DNA of 25,645 nt, from NCBI GenBank assembly GCA_047623555.1, contig JBLHMP010000061.1:1-25645 (forward strand). Reading direction: 5' to 3'. Shown here piece by piece: positions 1-8,239 of this stretch; positions within the stretch are counted from its first letter, which is position 1, and each line of letters opens with the position of its first letter. The notes below the pieces were generated by a model. That model was not told the origin of the DNA. It ran no database searches and saw only the letters and a list, made by a program, of their open reading frames with translations. The position numbers and the translations under genes are program-made. This stretch comes from NORP181 sp047623555. GTDB lineage: Bacteria > Pseudomonadota > Alphaproteobacteria > Rhodobacterales > Rhodobacteraceae.

Positions 1-1
1 C

Positions 2-391
2 TGGGTCAGCGGCCCCCCAACCTCGACGCAGGCGATTGTGGCGGACTTCATGGACGAGGGGCATTTTTCGACCCATATCCGAATGATGCGGCGGTTGTAC
101 AAAGCGCGGTACGATGCGCTGATGAGCGCAGCCAGGGGCTTGCCTGCCACAATCCGCATTCAGGAAACCGGAGGCGGTTTCCACACCCCTGCCTATCTTG
201 ACGACAGGGTAGACGAACAGGAATTGGTGGCCCAGGCCAAGGCAAAAAACATCACTGTCGCGCCACTAAGCCAGTATTGTTTGGCGCCCATATCCCAAAA
301 AGGGTTGGTATTCGGCTTTGGCAGCACCCTGCCCGAAGATATCAAGAAAGGCATCGACATCATCAGCAGCCTTCCGGCATTGCGCGTTTGA
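2..391 (+). CDS. MocR-type GntR/aminotransferase regulator, C-terminal part (partial)
   Basis: The frame is already open at the left edge and gives 129 residues up to a TGA at 389-391. The fragment matches the C-terminal small domain of fold-type I PLP aminotransferases as found in MocR regulators (N-terminal GntR winged helix plus aminotransferase-like effector domain): DFMDEGHFSTHIRMMRRLY, then a GGGFH segment, then VFGFG near the end. The HTH and the PLP-binding lysine lie outside the window, so a plain aminotransferase cannot be fully excluded, but the EGHFxxHIRxMR signature is typical of MocR proteins. It sits 114 nt upstream of an amine-oxidase/ABC-importer set in the same direction and is a plausible regulator of it. 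GTG at 38 is only an internal codon. Confidence 0.8.
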   Translation, partial: WVSGPPTSTQAIVADFMDEGHFSTHIRMMRRLYKARYDALMSAARGLPATIRIQETGGGFHTPAYLDDRVDEQELVAQAKAKNITVAPLSQYCLAPISQKGLVFGFGSTLPEDIKKGIDIISSLPALRV

Positions 392-437
392 TTGGTCTGC
401 TCAAAAAAGCAAAATGGATATAAAGCATTGACCAATC
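390..437. promoter_or_regulatory. Inverted repeat between regulator and FAD oxidoreductase genes
   Basis: GATTGGTC at 390-397 is a perfect inverted match of GACCAATC at 430-437. The pairing can extend inward through TGCT (398-401) and AGCA (424-427) with a two-base TT bulge. The left arm overlaps the TGA of the upstream regulator gene. It may be a weak intrinsic terminator or stabilising hairpin (the apical part is A-rich and there is no T tract after the right arm), or an operator for the MocR regulator upstream of the oxidoreductase gene. Function is inferred. Confidence 0.45.
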
Positions 438-505
438 TACCCCTAGGCTCACCAAAGGTTTAGATGGCGCAATGCACGTGAATTGTCAGAGCAGGGGGAC
501 GCAAA

Positions 506-1828
506 GTGGGAAAAGGGCTTTTGCCAGGTTGCAGCCAGCAACCCTATTGGCGTGATCAACTTGGCCCGCCACCCGATCTGCCCGAGCAGCCGTTGCAAGC
601 GGTTGATGTGGTGATTGTCGGCTCTGGTTATACCGGGCTGAACGCGGCAATCGAAACGGCGCGCGGCGGAAAATCCACCCTTGTTCTTGACGCCGGTAAT
701 CCCGGTTTTGGCTGCAGTACCCGCAATGGCGGGCAGATCAGCACCAGCGTAAAACCATCACTTGCAACGCTGACCCGGAAATTTGGTGCTGATAAAGCGT
801 GGGCCATTCGCCAAGAGGGCGAGACTGCACTGCACTGGATAGAAGAGCGGATTATTGGCGAAAACATTGACTGTGATTTCAAGCGCTCGGGGCGCTATCA
901 CGCCGCACACACCCCACATCATTACGAAGAATTGGCCCGCGATGCGGAAAAGTTAAACCGTGAAGAAGGGGTCGAGACGCATATGGTTGCGCGCCACGAT
1001 CAACTGTCCGAGCTTGGATCAGACTGCTATTTTGGCGGCATGGTGTTTGCCCGCCATGCCAGCCTGGATCCGGCGAAATACCACCGTGGATTGCTGCACA
1101 GCGCCATTGCGGCGGGGGCACATGTCACCGGTCATTGCGCGGTCTCGGACATCAAACAAACCGCCACCGGATTTATCGTCACAACCGAAAAAGGCCCCGT
1201 GACGGCAAAGGATGTGATCGTGGCCACCAACGGCTATACCACCAACCTCACGCCCTGGCTGCAGCGCCGCGTCATTCCCATCGGCAGCTATATTATCGCG
1301 ACCGAGCCGCTGCCAACCGCGTTGGTGGACCGGCTTTTCCCCACAGACCGGATCGCCAGCGACACCTGCAAAGTCCTATATTACTATCGCGCCTCGCCAG
1401 ACCGTCGGCGCATATTGTTTGGTGGTCGGGTATCGGCACGAGAAACCGATGCCGCTGTGAGCGGACCCAAGTTGTATGAAAACATGTGCCGGATTTTCCC
1501 TGAATTGCGCGACTATGGCATCAGCCATTCCTGGAGCGGCACCGTCGCCTATACCTTTGATGATCTAGCACACACTGGCAGCCATGACGGGGTGCATTAC
1601 GCAATGGGATATTGCGGTTCTGGGGTTTCAATGGCCAGTTATCTGGGCATGCGGTTGGGGCAAAAGGTTCTTGGTTTGAAACAGGGTCAGACCGCATTTG
1701 ATGGCCTGAACAACCCGACACGACCGTTCTATTATGGCAAGCCCTGGTTCCTGCCAGCGGCGGTTGCCTGGTACCGCTGGAACGACCGCCAGCAATACCG
1801 AAAGGCGGCGAGAACCGGGCAGTCGTAA
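506..1828 (+). CDS. FAD-dependent amine/amino-acid oxidoreductase (DAO family, PuuB-like)
   Basis: This 440-residue protein has a dinucleotide-binding fold near its N-terminus (VDVVIVGSGYTGLNAA, GxGxxG at about residues 38-43) followed by the FAD-contacting CSTRNGGQIS segment typical of gamma-glutamylputrescine oxidase-like DAO proteins. C-terminal blocks include GGRVSARETD and GYCGSGVSMASYLG, the family's FAD-binding end. The GTG start is chosen because GGGGGA at 494-499 lies 6 nt upstream. Such enzymes oxidise secondary or primary amines with FAD and O2 in the cytoplasm. Sitting directly upstream of a polyamine-type ABC importer, it probably oxidises the imported substrate. The exact amine is unknown; sarcosine/glycine oxidase-like activity is an alternative. 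Confidence 0.85.
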   Translation: MGKGLLPGCSQQPYWRDQLGPPPDLPEQPLQAVDVVIVGSGYTGLNAAIETARGGKSTLVLDAGNPGFGCSTRNGGQISTSVKPSLATLTRKFGADKAWAIRQEGETALHWIEERIIGENIDCDFKRSGRYHAAHTPHHYEELARDAEKLNREEGVETHMVARHDQLSELGSDCYFGGMVFARHASLDPAKYHRGLLHSAIAAGAHVTGHCAVSDIKQTATGFIVTTEKGPVTAKDVIVATNGYTTNLTPWLQRRVIPIGSYIIATEPLPTALVDRLFPTDRIASDTCKVLYYYRASPDRRRILFGGRVSARETDAAVSGPKLYENMCRIFPELRDYGISHSWSGTVAYTFDDLAHTGSHDGVHYAMGYCGSGVSMASYLGMRLGQKVLGLKQGQTAFDGLNNPTRPFYYGKPWFLPAAVAWYRWNDRQQYRKAARTGQS

Positions 1829-1928
1829 AGTTTGGGATTGGGAGGCCCTGGACCGCCCCATCTGTCACAATTTCCGGTAACATGTCGTCGCGCAAGCGGG
1901 ACATAAAATCCTAAAGGGAAGATACTAA

Positions 1929-2969
1929 ATGAAAAACATGATTATCATGACGGCGACGGCGGCATTGCTCGCGACGACCGCGCTGGCGCAGGACAAAAAG
2001 GTCACCATTGCGTCCTGGGGCGGGTCTTATCAAGAGGCGCAAAGCAAGGCGCTTTTCCAACCCGCATCGGCAAATACCGGCATTGAGGTAAAAGAAGAAA
2101 CCTATGGCGGCATGTCCGATGTACGCCTGCAGGTTTCGTCCGGTCAGGTAACATTGGACATCGTTGCCAGCGGATCGGGCAGTGCGGCGCGCGCCGGGGC
2201 CGAGGGGCTTCTGGAAGAGCTGGATTATTCAATTATCGATGTCTCGACGTTCTATCCGACCCTGAAATCCAAATTCTGCGTTGGCGGCGATGTGTTCTCG
2301 ACCGTATACGCCTGGAACACCGACACATATGGCGAAAACGGGCCGCAAAGCTGGGCCGATTTCTGGGATGTTGAGAAATTCCCAGGCAGTCGGGCCTATC
2401 GCGGCAAGGTCGCGGGCGCGCTTGAGCCTGCACTGATGGCCGACGGCGTTGCCCCCGAAGATGTGTACGAGGTTCTGGGATCTGAGGCGGGGATCGAACG
2501 CGCGCTGGACAAAATCCGCGAACTGCGCCCGCATATCGAGGTTTTCTGGTCCTCGGGCGCGCAGCATGCTCAGCTGATGAAGGACGGCGAGGTCGACATG
2601 TCGACCGGTTGGAACGGTCGCTTTGACAACGCCGCCAAGGATGGCGCAAAAGTGGCCTATAGCTACAATCAGGCGCTGCTGGACTATGACTGTTTTGCCA
2701 TTCCAAAAGGGGCGCCAAACAAAGACACCGCGATGGCGTTTCTGGCCGAGATTTCCAAGGCCGAATATCAGGATGATCTGCCGAAATACATCACCTATGG
2801 CCCGACCAACAAAGCCGCCTATGATACCGGCGTGATTGATGCGGCCACGGCGGCGATGTTGCCATCATCCCCGGCAAACGCGGCGTTGCAATTGCCGGTT
2901 TCGTTAGAATGGTATGCAGTGTGGGAAACCATTGCGGCGGAAATGTATCAGGAAATGTTGACTGAATAG
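1929..2969 (+). CDS. ABC transporter periplasmic substrate-binding protein (PotD/SBP_bac_8 type)
   Basis: The 346-residue product starts with a Sec signal peptide (short charged start, hydrophobic stretch, AxA site at TALAQ around residues 18-21). The mature part opens with KVTIASWGGSYQEA, the standard start of spermidine/putrescine-family binding proteins, and contains paired lobes with FWSSGAQHAQLM and DMSTGWNGR typical of the ligand cleft. An AAGGGAAG ribosome binding site precedes the ATG. It would deliver a small cationic or zwitterionic solute to the ATPase and permeases encoded next. It is separated from the ATPase gene by 66 nt holding a strong stem-loop, a common arrangement that leaves the binding protein more abundant than the membrane components. 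Ligand is unknown. Confidence 0.9.
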   Translation: MKNMIIMTATAALLATTALAQDKKVTIASWGGSYQEAQSKALFQPASANTGIEVKEETYGGMSDVRLQVSSGQVTLDIVASGSGSAARAGAEGLLEELDYSIIDVSTFYPTLKSKFCVGGDVFSTVYAWNTDTYGENGPQSWADFWDVEKFPGSRAYRGKVAGALEPALMADGVAPEDVYEVLGSEAGIERALDKIRELRPHIEVFWSSGAQHAQLMKDGEVDMSTGWNGRFDNAAKDGAKVAYSYNQALLDYDCFAIPKGAPNKDTAMAFLAEISKAEYQDDLPKYITYGPTNKAAYDTGVIDAATAAMLPSSPANAALQLPVSLEWYAVWETIAAEMYQEMLTE

Positions 2970-2988
2970 TCGGTATATTTTCATTGCC

Positions 2989-3013
2989 GCAGCGGGCTGT
3001 CATGGCCCGCTGC
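2989..3013 (+). promoter_or_regulatory. Intergenic stem-loop between binding-protein and ATPase genes
   Basis: GCAGCGGGC (2989-2997) pairs perfectly with GCCCGCTGC (3005-3013) around a 7-nt loop. No T tract follows, and the ATPase start is only 22 nt downstream, so it is better read as an mRNA-stabilising or partial-termination hairpin that raises expression of the binding protein relative to downstream genes than as a full terminator. Confidence 0.65.
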
Positions 3014-3035
3014 ATTCAATTGCGAGGGCTAAGAG

Positions 3036-4124
3036 TTGACGGATACCATCAAAGACGCGCTGCCTATTTCGATACGCAACGTCACCAAAACCTATGGGTC
3101 GGTTTTCGCCTTGGATGATGTTTCGCTTGAGGTTAAAAGTGGCGAATTCCTAACTTTGCTAGGCCCCTCGGGATCGGGAAAAACCACGCTTTTGATGGTG
3201 CTGGCAGGCTTTACCAGACCGGATCAGGGCAGCCTGAAATTCGGCGACCGAGAGGTCATCAGAACCGCACCGCATTTGCGCAATGTCGGCATGACTTTTC
3301 AAAGCTACGCGCTTTTCCCGCATATGACGGTAGCTGGAAACATCGGCTATCCGCTGCGACTGCGTAATGTTCCCAAGGCTGAGTTGGCCGACCGGGTCGA
3401 GCGTGCCCTGGACACCGTACAACTGGGCGGTTTTGGTGATCGTGGAATCGACCAGCTGTCAGGCGGTCAAAGACAACGTGTGGCCGTCGCCCGCGCCATC
3501 GTTTTTGAACCTCGTATATTGTTGATGGACGAACCTCTTTCGGCGTTGGACAAAAAATTGCGCGATCAGATGCAGATCGAATTGCGCAACCTGCATGAAA
3601 AACTGGGGATGACGACCGTATACGTGACCCACGATCAACGCGAGGCGTTAACGATGTCGGACCGCATCGCCGTGGTCAATAATGGCCGGATCATGCAGCT
3701 GGCAACCCCGCGTGAGTTGTATGAAAATCCTGCAAACCGCTTTGTCGCCGATTTTGTCGGCGATTCAACCTTTCTGTCGGTTCACAAGGACGGTGATCGG
3801 ATCATGTTCGGCGCGCAACCGCTGAACCACACGACCCCTGCCCCCGATGCGACGCCGCTTTTGCTCATGGCGCGCCCCGAACGTATTCACCTTTTGGACG
3901 GCGCATCTGATGAGGGCATGAACGTCTTTGACGCAGTGGCCAAACAGGTCATTTATCAGGGTGACAGTTATCTTTTGAACGCAAAACTGACCAGTGGCGA
4001 GATGATCAGCGTACGCGGTACCGTGCGTCAGGGAACGGTTTCGGCCCTACCGTCTGTTGGCGACACTATCCGGCTTGGACTCGCGCCCGAAGATACCGTG
4101 ATTATCGACGGTCGAGAGGTGTAA
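3036..4124 (+). CDS. ABC transporter ATP-binding protein (PotA-like, polyamine-type importer)
   Basis: All nucleotide-binding motifs are present in the 362-residue protein: Walker A GPSGSGKTT (about 43-51), Q-loop FQSYALFPH (about 88-96), signature LSGGQRQRV (141-149), Walker B ILLMDEP (161-167) and the switch His in VTHDQ (199). Residues from about 285 form a TOBE-type regulatory domain (VIYQGDSYLLNA, APEDTVII). The start codon is TTG, supported by GAGGG at 3024-3028 seven nt upstream; no in-frame ATG would keep the N-terminal strand. It energises uptake with the two permeases that follow at +1 nt and in overlap. No inactivating change is seen. Confidence 0.92.
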   Translation: MTDTIKDALPISIRNVTKTYGSVFALDDVSLEVKSGEFLTLLGPSGSGKTTLLMVLAGFTRPDQGSLKFGDREVIRTAPHLRNVGMTFQSYALFPHMTVAGNIGYPLRLRNVPKAELADRVERALDTVQLGGFGDRGIDQLSGGQRQRVAVARAIVFEPRILLMDEPLSALDKKLRDQMQIELRNLHEKLGMTTVYVTHDQREALTMSDRIAVVNNGRIMQLATPRELYENPANRFVADFVGDSTFLSVHKDGDRIMFGAQPLNHTTPAPDATPLLLMARPERIHLLDGASDEGMNVFDAVAKQVIYQGDSYLLNAKLTSGEMISVRGTVRQGTVSALPSVGDTIRLGLAPEDTVIIDGREV

Positions 4125-4125
4125 T

Positions 4126-5010
4126 ATGCAACCCGCAGACATGAACGCCCAAGGCCTGCGCACAGACGAGCGACTAGAGCGGTTAAAGCTATTTGGCCTC
4201 AGCTCGCCTGCCATTTTGTTGGTTCTGGTTGTTTTGGTGCTTCCGGTTGGTTGGCTATTTTATGTGTCTTTCATCGGCGCAGACGGTCAGTTTTCGCTGG
4301 AAAACTATGAACGGATGATCAAACGAAAATCCTATGCACGCATATTCCAGACCACCTTTCAGGTGAGCCTGCTAACCACCGGCCTGTGCATTCTGATCGG
4401 CTATCCGTTGGCCTATTTCATTTCGCAATTGCCCAACCGGCTGGCGACCTTGTGCATGATTTCCTTGCTGCTACCGTTTTGGACTTCTTTGCTGGTGCGC
4501 ACCTACGCATGGCTGGTGTTGTTGCAAAAGCGTGGGCTGATCAATGACTGGGCGATCTCGCTGGGTCTGTGGGACGAACCGATCAAGATGGTGCACAACA
4601 TGACCGGCACCCTGATTGGCATGGTTCACATCATGTTGCCGTTCCTGATTTTACCGCTGTATGGCGCGATGAAATCCATTGATCTGGACCTTGTGAAAGC
4701 GGCGTCAAACCTGGGCGCCAGCCCCCGGCGCGCGTTCTGGACGGTGTTCTTTCCGCTGTCGACGCCCGGGTTGTTCGCCGGGTCGCTGATGGTGTTTGTG
4801 CTATGCCTTGGGTTCTTTGTAACGCCTGCGGTACTGGGCGGCGGCAAGGTTATCATGGTGTCGATGAAAATCGTGTCCAACATTGAATTATTCGTTAACT
4901 GGGGCGCCGCGAGCGCGCTTGGCGTTGTTTTGCTGGTGCTGACAATGATCATCCTGTGGATCGCATCAAAGTTCCTGAACCTTGAGAAAATTGCCGGAGG
5001 CGGCCACTGA
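4126..5010 (+). CDS. ABC transporter permease 1 (PotB-like)
   Basis: The 294-residue membrane protein has about six hydrophobic segments, starting with PAILLVLVVLVLPVGWLFYV (about residues 26-45). The conserved binding-protein-dependent permease loop that docks on the ATPase is visible as DLVKAASNLGASPRRAFWTV followed by FFPLSTPG (EAA motif). The ATG follows the ATPase stop by one nt with AGAGG upstream, and the TGA overlaps the ATG of the second permease by one nt (TGATG), so the two permeases are translationally coupled. It is assigned to the spermidine/putrescine importer family by architecture and gene order. Confidence 0.9.
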   Translation: MQPADMNAQGLRTDERLERLKLFGLSSPAILLVLVVLVLPVGWLFYVSFIGADGQFSLENYERMIKRKSYARIFQTTFQVSLLTTGLCILIGYPLAYFISQLPNRLATLCMISLLLPFWTSLLVRTYAWLVLLQKRGLINDWAISLGLWDEPIKMVHNMTGTLIGMVHIMLPFLILPLYGAMKSIDLDLVKAASNLGASPRRAFWTVFFPLSTPGLFAGSLMVFVLCLGFFVTPAVLGGGKVIMVSMKIVSNIELFVNWGAASALGVVLLVLTMIILWIASKFLNLEKIAGGGH

Positions 5011-5828
5011 TGTTTAAATGGCTCAAGGCCCCCGCGACGGAAACACAAATCACCCATGGTCAGCGGATTTGGCTGTATGTGCTGGCCGTGGTGACGATGA
5101 TCCTGCTGGTGACCCCGACACTGATCGTGATCCCGATGTCGTTCTCTGATAGCCAGTATCTCGAATTCCCGCCGGAAAAATGGTCGACCCGCTGGTATGA
5201 GAATTATTTCGGCTCAAAAGAGTGGATGCTGGCGACAAAAACATCGCTCAAGGCCGCTTTTTTGACCATGCTTGTCGCGACGCCAATCGGGGTTTTGGCG
5301 GCTTACGGCCTGCACGCGTCCAAGATTGCTTTTGTGCGGGTGGCGTTTGTTTTGTTGATTACGCCGATGATGGTGCCGGTGGTTTTGATTGCGATTGGCG
5401 CGTTCTATGCCTATGTCAAACTCAAGATACTATATACGATCACCGGGCTGGTTTTGGCCCATACGGTTCTGGCTCTGCCGCTGGTTTTAATCGTCACCGG
5501 CTCGGCGCTCAAAGGTTATGATATGAGCCAGGAACAAGCCGCGCGTAGCCTTGGTGCACCGCGCTGGAAAGCATTTTTAACCGTCACATTGCCACAGATC
5601 AAATTCGCGGTGGTGACCAGCGCCCTGCTGTCATTCCTGACCTCGTTTGACGAGGTGATTGTGGCGATGTTCGTGTCAGGCGGCGACAATCCGACGCTGA
5701 CCCGTAGCATGTTCAACGCGCTGCGCGATCAGATTGACCCGACAATTGCGTCAATTTCGACCATTATGGTGCTTGTAACCACGCTGATGATGGTGCTTGC
5801 GCAACTGTTCGGGCAGCAGAAAAAATGA
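5010..5828 (+). CDS. ABC transporter permease 2 (PotC-like)
   Basis: The 272-residue partner permease has multiple transmembrane segments (VLAVVTMILLVTPTLIVIPM early on) and an EAA loop reading MSQEQAARSLGAPRWKAFLTV followed by LPQIKFAV. The FLTSFDEVIVAMF segment near the C-terminus is characteristic of PotC-type permeases. A GGAGG Shine-Dalgarno sits inside the end of the upstream gene, nine nt before the start. Together with the preceding permease and ATPase it forms the inner-membrane part of the importer. Confidence 0.9.
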   Translation: MFKWLKAPATETQITHGQRIWLYVLAVVTMILLVTPTLIVIPMSFSDSQYLEFPPEKWSTRWYENYFGSKEWMLATKTSLKAAFLTMLVATPIGVLAAYGLHASKIAFVRVAFVLLITPMMVPVVLIAIGAFYAYVKLKILYTITGLVLAHTVLALPLVLIVTGSALKGYDMSQEQAARSLGAPRWKAFLTVTLPQIKFAVVTSALLSFLTSFDEVIVAMFVSGGDNPTLTRSMFNALRDQIDPTIASISTIMVLVTTLMMVLAQLFGQQKK

Positions 5829-5943
5829 TGCGGCTTGACCCGCTGCGCCGCCTGTCGAACATGACGGGTGTTGAACCGGTCGGCTCTGGCGGTCAAACCC
5901 CACACAAAGTGTTGCGCTTTTGAGCGACCAAATGAGGAAAAAC

Positions 5944-6306
5944 ATGATCGACCTAGAAACCTTTGGTGACCTTTCAGGACTCTCTGTTGGCGATTTCGCC
6001 CCGAAACCAACCGCGCTGACAGATGGTCAGATGGAAGCGGCCAGAAAATTATGGGCCTCTGATGATGGTCTGATTTCGATCGGGATATGGGAATGTACAC
6101 CGGGGCATTTCACCGCAGACCGGACCAAAGGCGGCGAATACTGCCATGTTATTTCCGGGTCAGCCACGGTTCGCAACAGCGACGGTTCCAAATCAAGAAA
6201 CATCGGACCAGGTGATTTGTTGGTGTTGCCGCAAGGGTGGACTGGTGAATGGATCATCCACGATCACATGCGCAAGCTTTATGTGATCAATGCGACACCT
6301 CAATAG
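5944..6306 (+). CDS. Small cupin-domain protein (DUF861/cupin_3-like)
   Basis: The frame is open from 5920, but the ATG at 5944 is preferred because AGGA lies 7 nt upstream; it gives 120 residues. One cupin barrel is visible: TPGHFTADRTKGGEYCHVISGSA carries the first motif and GPGDLLVLPQGWTGEW the second. The family usually reads E..H and G.W here. Proteins of this type often sit next to FAD amine oxidases and may isomerise, bind or sense small molecules, with no single established reaction. The gene lies between the permease operon and a flavoprotein gene in the same direction, so it probably belongs to the same catabolic set. Confidence 0.8.
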   Translation: MIDLETFGDLSGLSVGDFAPKPTALTDGQMEAARKLWASDDGLISIGIWECTPGHFTADRTKGGEYCHVISGSATVRNSDGSKSRNIGPGDLLVLPQGWTGEWIIHDHMRKLYVINATPQ

Positions 6307-6322
6307 CTGACGGCGCTCCGAT

Positions 6323-6343
6323 CCGCCCAAACCTGGGCGGTTT
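6323..6343 (+). terminator. Short hairpin after the cupin gene
   Basis: CCGCCCA (6323-6329) pairs with TGGGCGG (6334-6340) around AACC and is followed by TTT. The U tract is short, so it may be a weak terminator or a processing hairpin before the GMC oxidoreductase gene. Confidence 0.45.
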
Positions 6344-6396
6344 CACGGCGACCAACACGGCAAATGGTTCACAAACTCATACCCCAAAGGCAAAGT

Positions 6397-8016
6397 ATGG
6401 CTCACTATGATTTCATTGTTGTCGGCGCAGGTTCGGCAGGATGCGTGCTGGCCAACCGACTGACAGAAAACGGAAAATATTCGGTTCTGTTGCTCGAAGC
6501 AGGTGGCAGTGATCTGAATTTCTGGATCTGGATGCCCATAGGCTACGGCAAGACATTTTACAAACAAAGCGTCAACTGGATGTACCAGACTGAACCAAAC
6601 CCGGAACTGGACAACCGCACATCCTATTGGCCACGCGGCAAGGTCATGGGCGGGTCCAGTTCGATCAATGCGATGGTTTATATCCGGGGCCAGCAACAGG
6701 ATTTTAAAGACTGGAAAGACATGGGTAATCCCGGCTGGGGCTGGGATGACGTGCTGCCCTATTTCAAAAAGTCCGAAACCAACGACCGTGGTGGTGATGA
6801 ATTTCGCGGCGCTGATGGCCCTGTTTATGTGTCGACAATGGACCGTGATCTGCACCCTTTGTGCCAGACCTATATTCAGGCCGGGGGCGAAATTCAGTGG
6901 CCGCATAATGCCGATTTCAATGGGGCCAGTCAGGAAGGTGTCGGCACGTATCAAAATACCGCCAAGGATGGCATGCGGATGTCGACGGCGCGGGCCTATA
7001 TCGGCCCCGCAAAACGCCGTTCAAACCTGCGGATTGCCAAAAAGGCACTGGCCAGCAAGGTGCTATTTGAGGGCAAGCGCGCGACCGGTGTTGAGTACGT
7101 TCAGAACGGCAAGGTCAAACAGGCATTTGCCAGACGCGAGGTTATTCTGTCCGCAGGAGCGATAAACTCACCGCAGTTGTTGCAGCTGTCGGGGATTGGC
7201 CCGGCGGATCTGCTGCGCGCCAAGGGCATTGAGGTTGTGCATGGGTTAAATGGGGTTGGTCAGCATTTACAGGACCATCTGGCGATCGACTTTTTCTATC
7301 GTTCAAAGGTTCCGACGCTGAATGATCAGCTGCACTCTTGGTACGGAAAACTGCTGCACGGGATGCGCTATGTGCTGACCCGGCGCGGCCCGCTGTCGCT
7401 TGGGGTCAATCAGGCGGGTGGGTTTGTGCGGTCAAGGCCGGGCCTGACACGCCCCAATATGCAAATATTTTTCTCACCGGTCAGCTATACCAAGGCCCCC
7501 CCGGGTCAGCGCCCATTGATGAACCCCGATCCGTTTTCCGGTTTTCTTATGGGCGCGCAACCGACCCGGCCCACCAGCCGTGGGCATATTGAAATCACCT
7601 CAAATGTCCCATCCCACGCCCCAGCGATTTTCCCAAATTACCTGAGCACGGATTTTGATGTTCAGGAAATCGTCGAAGCCTCAAAATTGATGCGCAAAAT
7701 TGCCGCTGCCCCGGCGCTCGCCAACATCATCGCATCTGAAACGATTCCGGGGCCGCAGGTTCAGACAGATGAGGAGTTTCTGGCCGATTGCCGCGCCCGC
7801 GCCGGGACGGTGTTTCATCCAGTGAGCACATGCCGCATGGGGCCGGACCCAAAGGTCGATGTCGTCGACGCCCGCCTTAGGGTATACGGCGTTGAGGGTC
7901 TGCGGGTTGTGGATGCCTCAATTTTTCCAACCCTCACATCCGGCAACACCAATGCTCCGGCCATTATGGTGGGTGAAAAGGGTGCTGACCTAATCTTGCA
8001 GGATGCTCTTGCATAA
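6397..8016 (+). CDS. GMC-family FAD oxidoreductase (choline dehydrogenase/alcohol dehydrogenase-like)
   Basis: The frame is open from ATG 6364, but ATG 6397 is preferred: it puts the FAD fold (HYDFIVVGAGSAGCVLANRL) at the N-terminus as in the family and has AAAGG about 8 nt upstream. The 539-residue protein carries GMC signature 1 (GKVMGGSSSINAMVYIRG), signature 2 (SAGAINSPQLLQLSGIG) and the catalytic C-terminal His/Asn region (FHPVSTCRMGPD and SGNTNAPAIM). It would oxidise a primary alcohol to an aldehyde. BetA-like choline dehydrogenase is the closest familiar relative, but roseobacters carry many GMC paralogues (for example DddA-type) and the alcohol cannot be named from sequence. It closes the plus-strand set and ends before a bidirectional terminator. 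Confidence 0.87.
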   Translation: MAHYDFIVVGAGSAGCVLANRLTENGKYSVLLLEAGGSDLNFWIWMPIGYGKTFYKQSVNWMYQTEPNPELDNRTSYWPRGKVMGGSSSINAMVYIRGQQQDFKDWKDMGNPGWGWDDVLPYFKKSETNDRGGDEFRGADGPVYVSTMDRDLHPLCQTYIQAGGEIQWPHNADFNGASQEGVGTYQNTAKDGMRMSTARAYIGPAKRRSNLRIAKKALASKVLFEGKRATGVEYVQNGKVKQAFARREVILSAGAINSPQLLQLSGIGPADLLRAKGIEVVHGLNGVGQHLQDHLAIDFFYRSKVPTLNDQLHSWYGKLLHGMRYVLTRRGPLSLGVNQAGGFVRSRPGLTRPNMQIFFSPVSYTKAPPGQRPLMNPDPFSGFLMGAQPTRPTSRGHIEITSNVPSHAPAIFPNYLSTDFDVQEIVEASKLMRKIAAAPALANIIASETIPGPQVQTDEEFLADCRARAGTVFHPVSTCRMGPDPKVDVVDARLRVYGVEGLRVVDASIFPTLTSGNTNAPAIMVGEKGADLILQDALA

Positions 8017-8187
8017 CGTCGCCCTACACGAAAACCAAACGATCAAACATTCGCCCTTTTGGCTGACATCAAAGACGTTCTGATAAGCTGAAAACTGCAT
8101 CTGCGCAGAACCGGCGCTATGGCCAAGAGTTCCCAGCCAAGGTAGCCATCGTAGATTAAACGGCTGGCGTTCAGATCGAATCAAAGC

Positions 8188-8221
8188 CCGGACAAGGCCC
8201 AAAGCCCTGTCCGGTTTCGTT
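8188..8221. terminator. Shared bidirectional terminator between convergent operons
   Basis: CCGGACAAGGC (8188-8198) pairs with GCCCTGTCCGG (8204-8214) with one mismatch around a 5-nt loop, followed by TTTCGTTGTT on the plus strand. On the minus strand the hairpin is followed by GCTTTGATT. It lies between the convergent GMC oxidoreductase and BCCT transporter genes and probably ends both transcripts, more strongly on the plus strand. The rest of 8017-8239 shows no gene. Confidence 0.8.
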
Positions 8222-8239
8222 GTTAAGCGTTGTAAAAAC

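Noticed and set aside
5829..5943. Possible terminator hairpins between the second permease and the cupin gene.
   Set aside because: Only short imperfect arms (for example ACAC/GTGT) with no U tract; not separable from chance.
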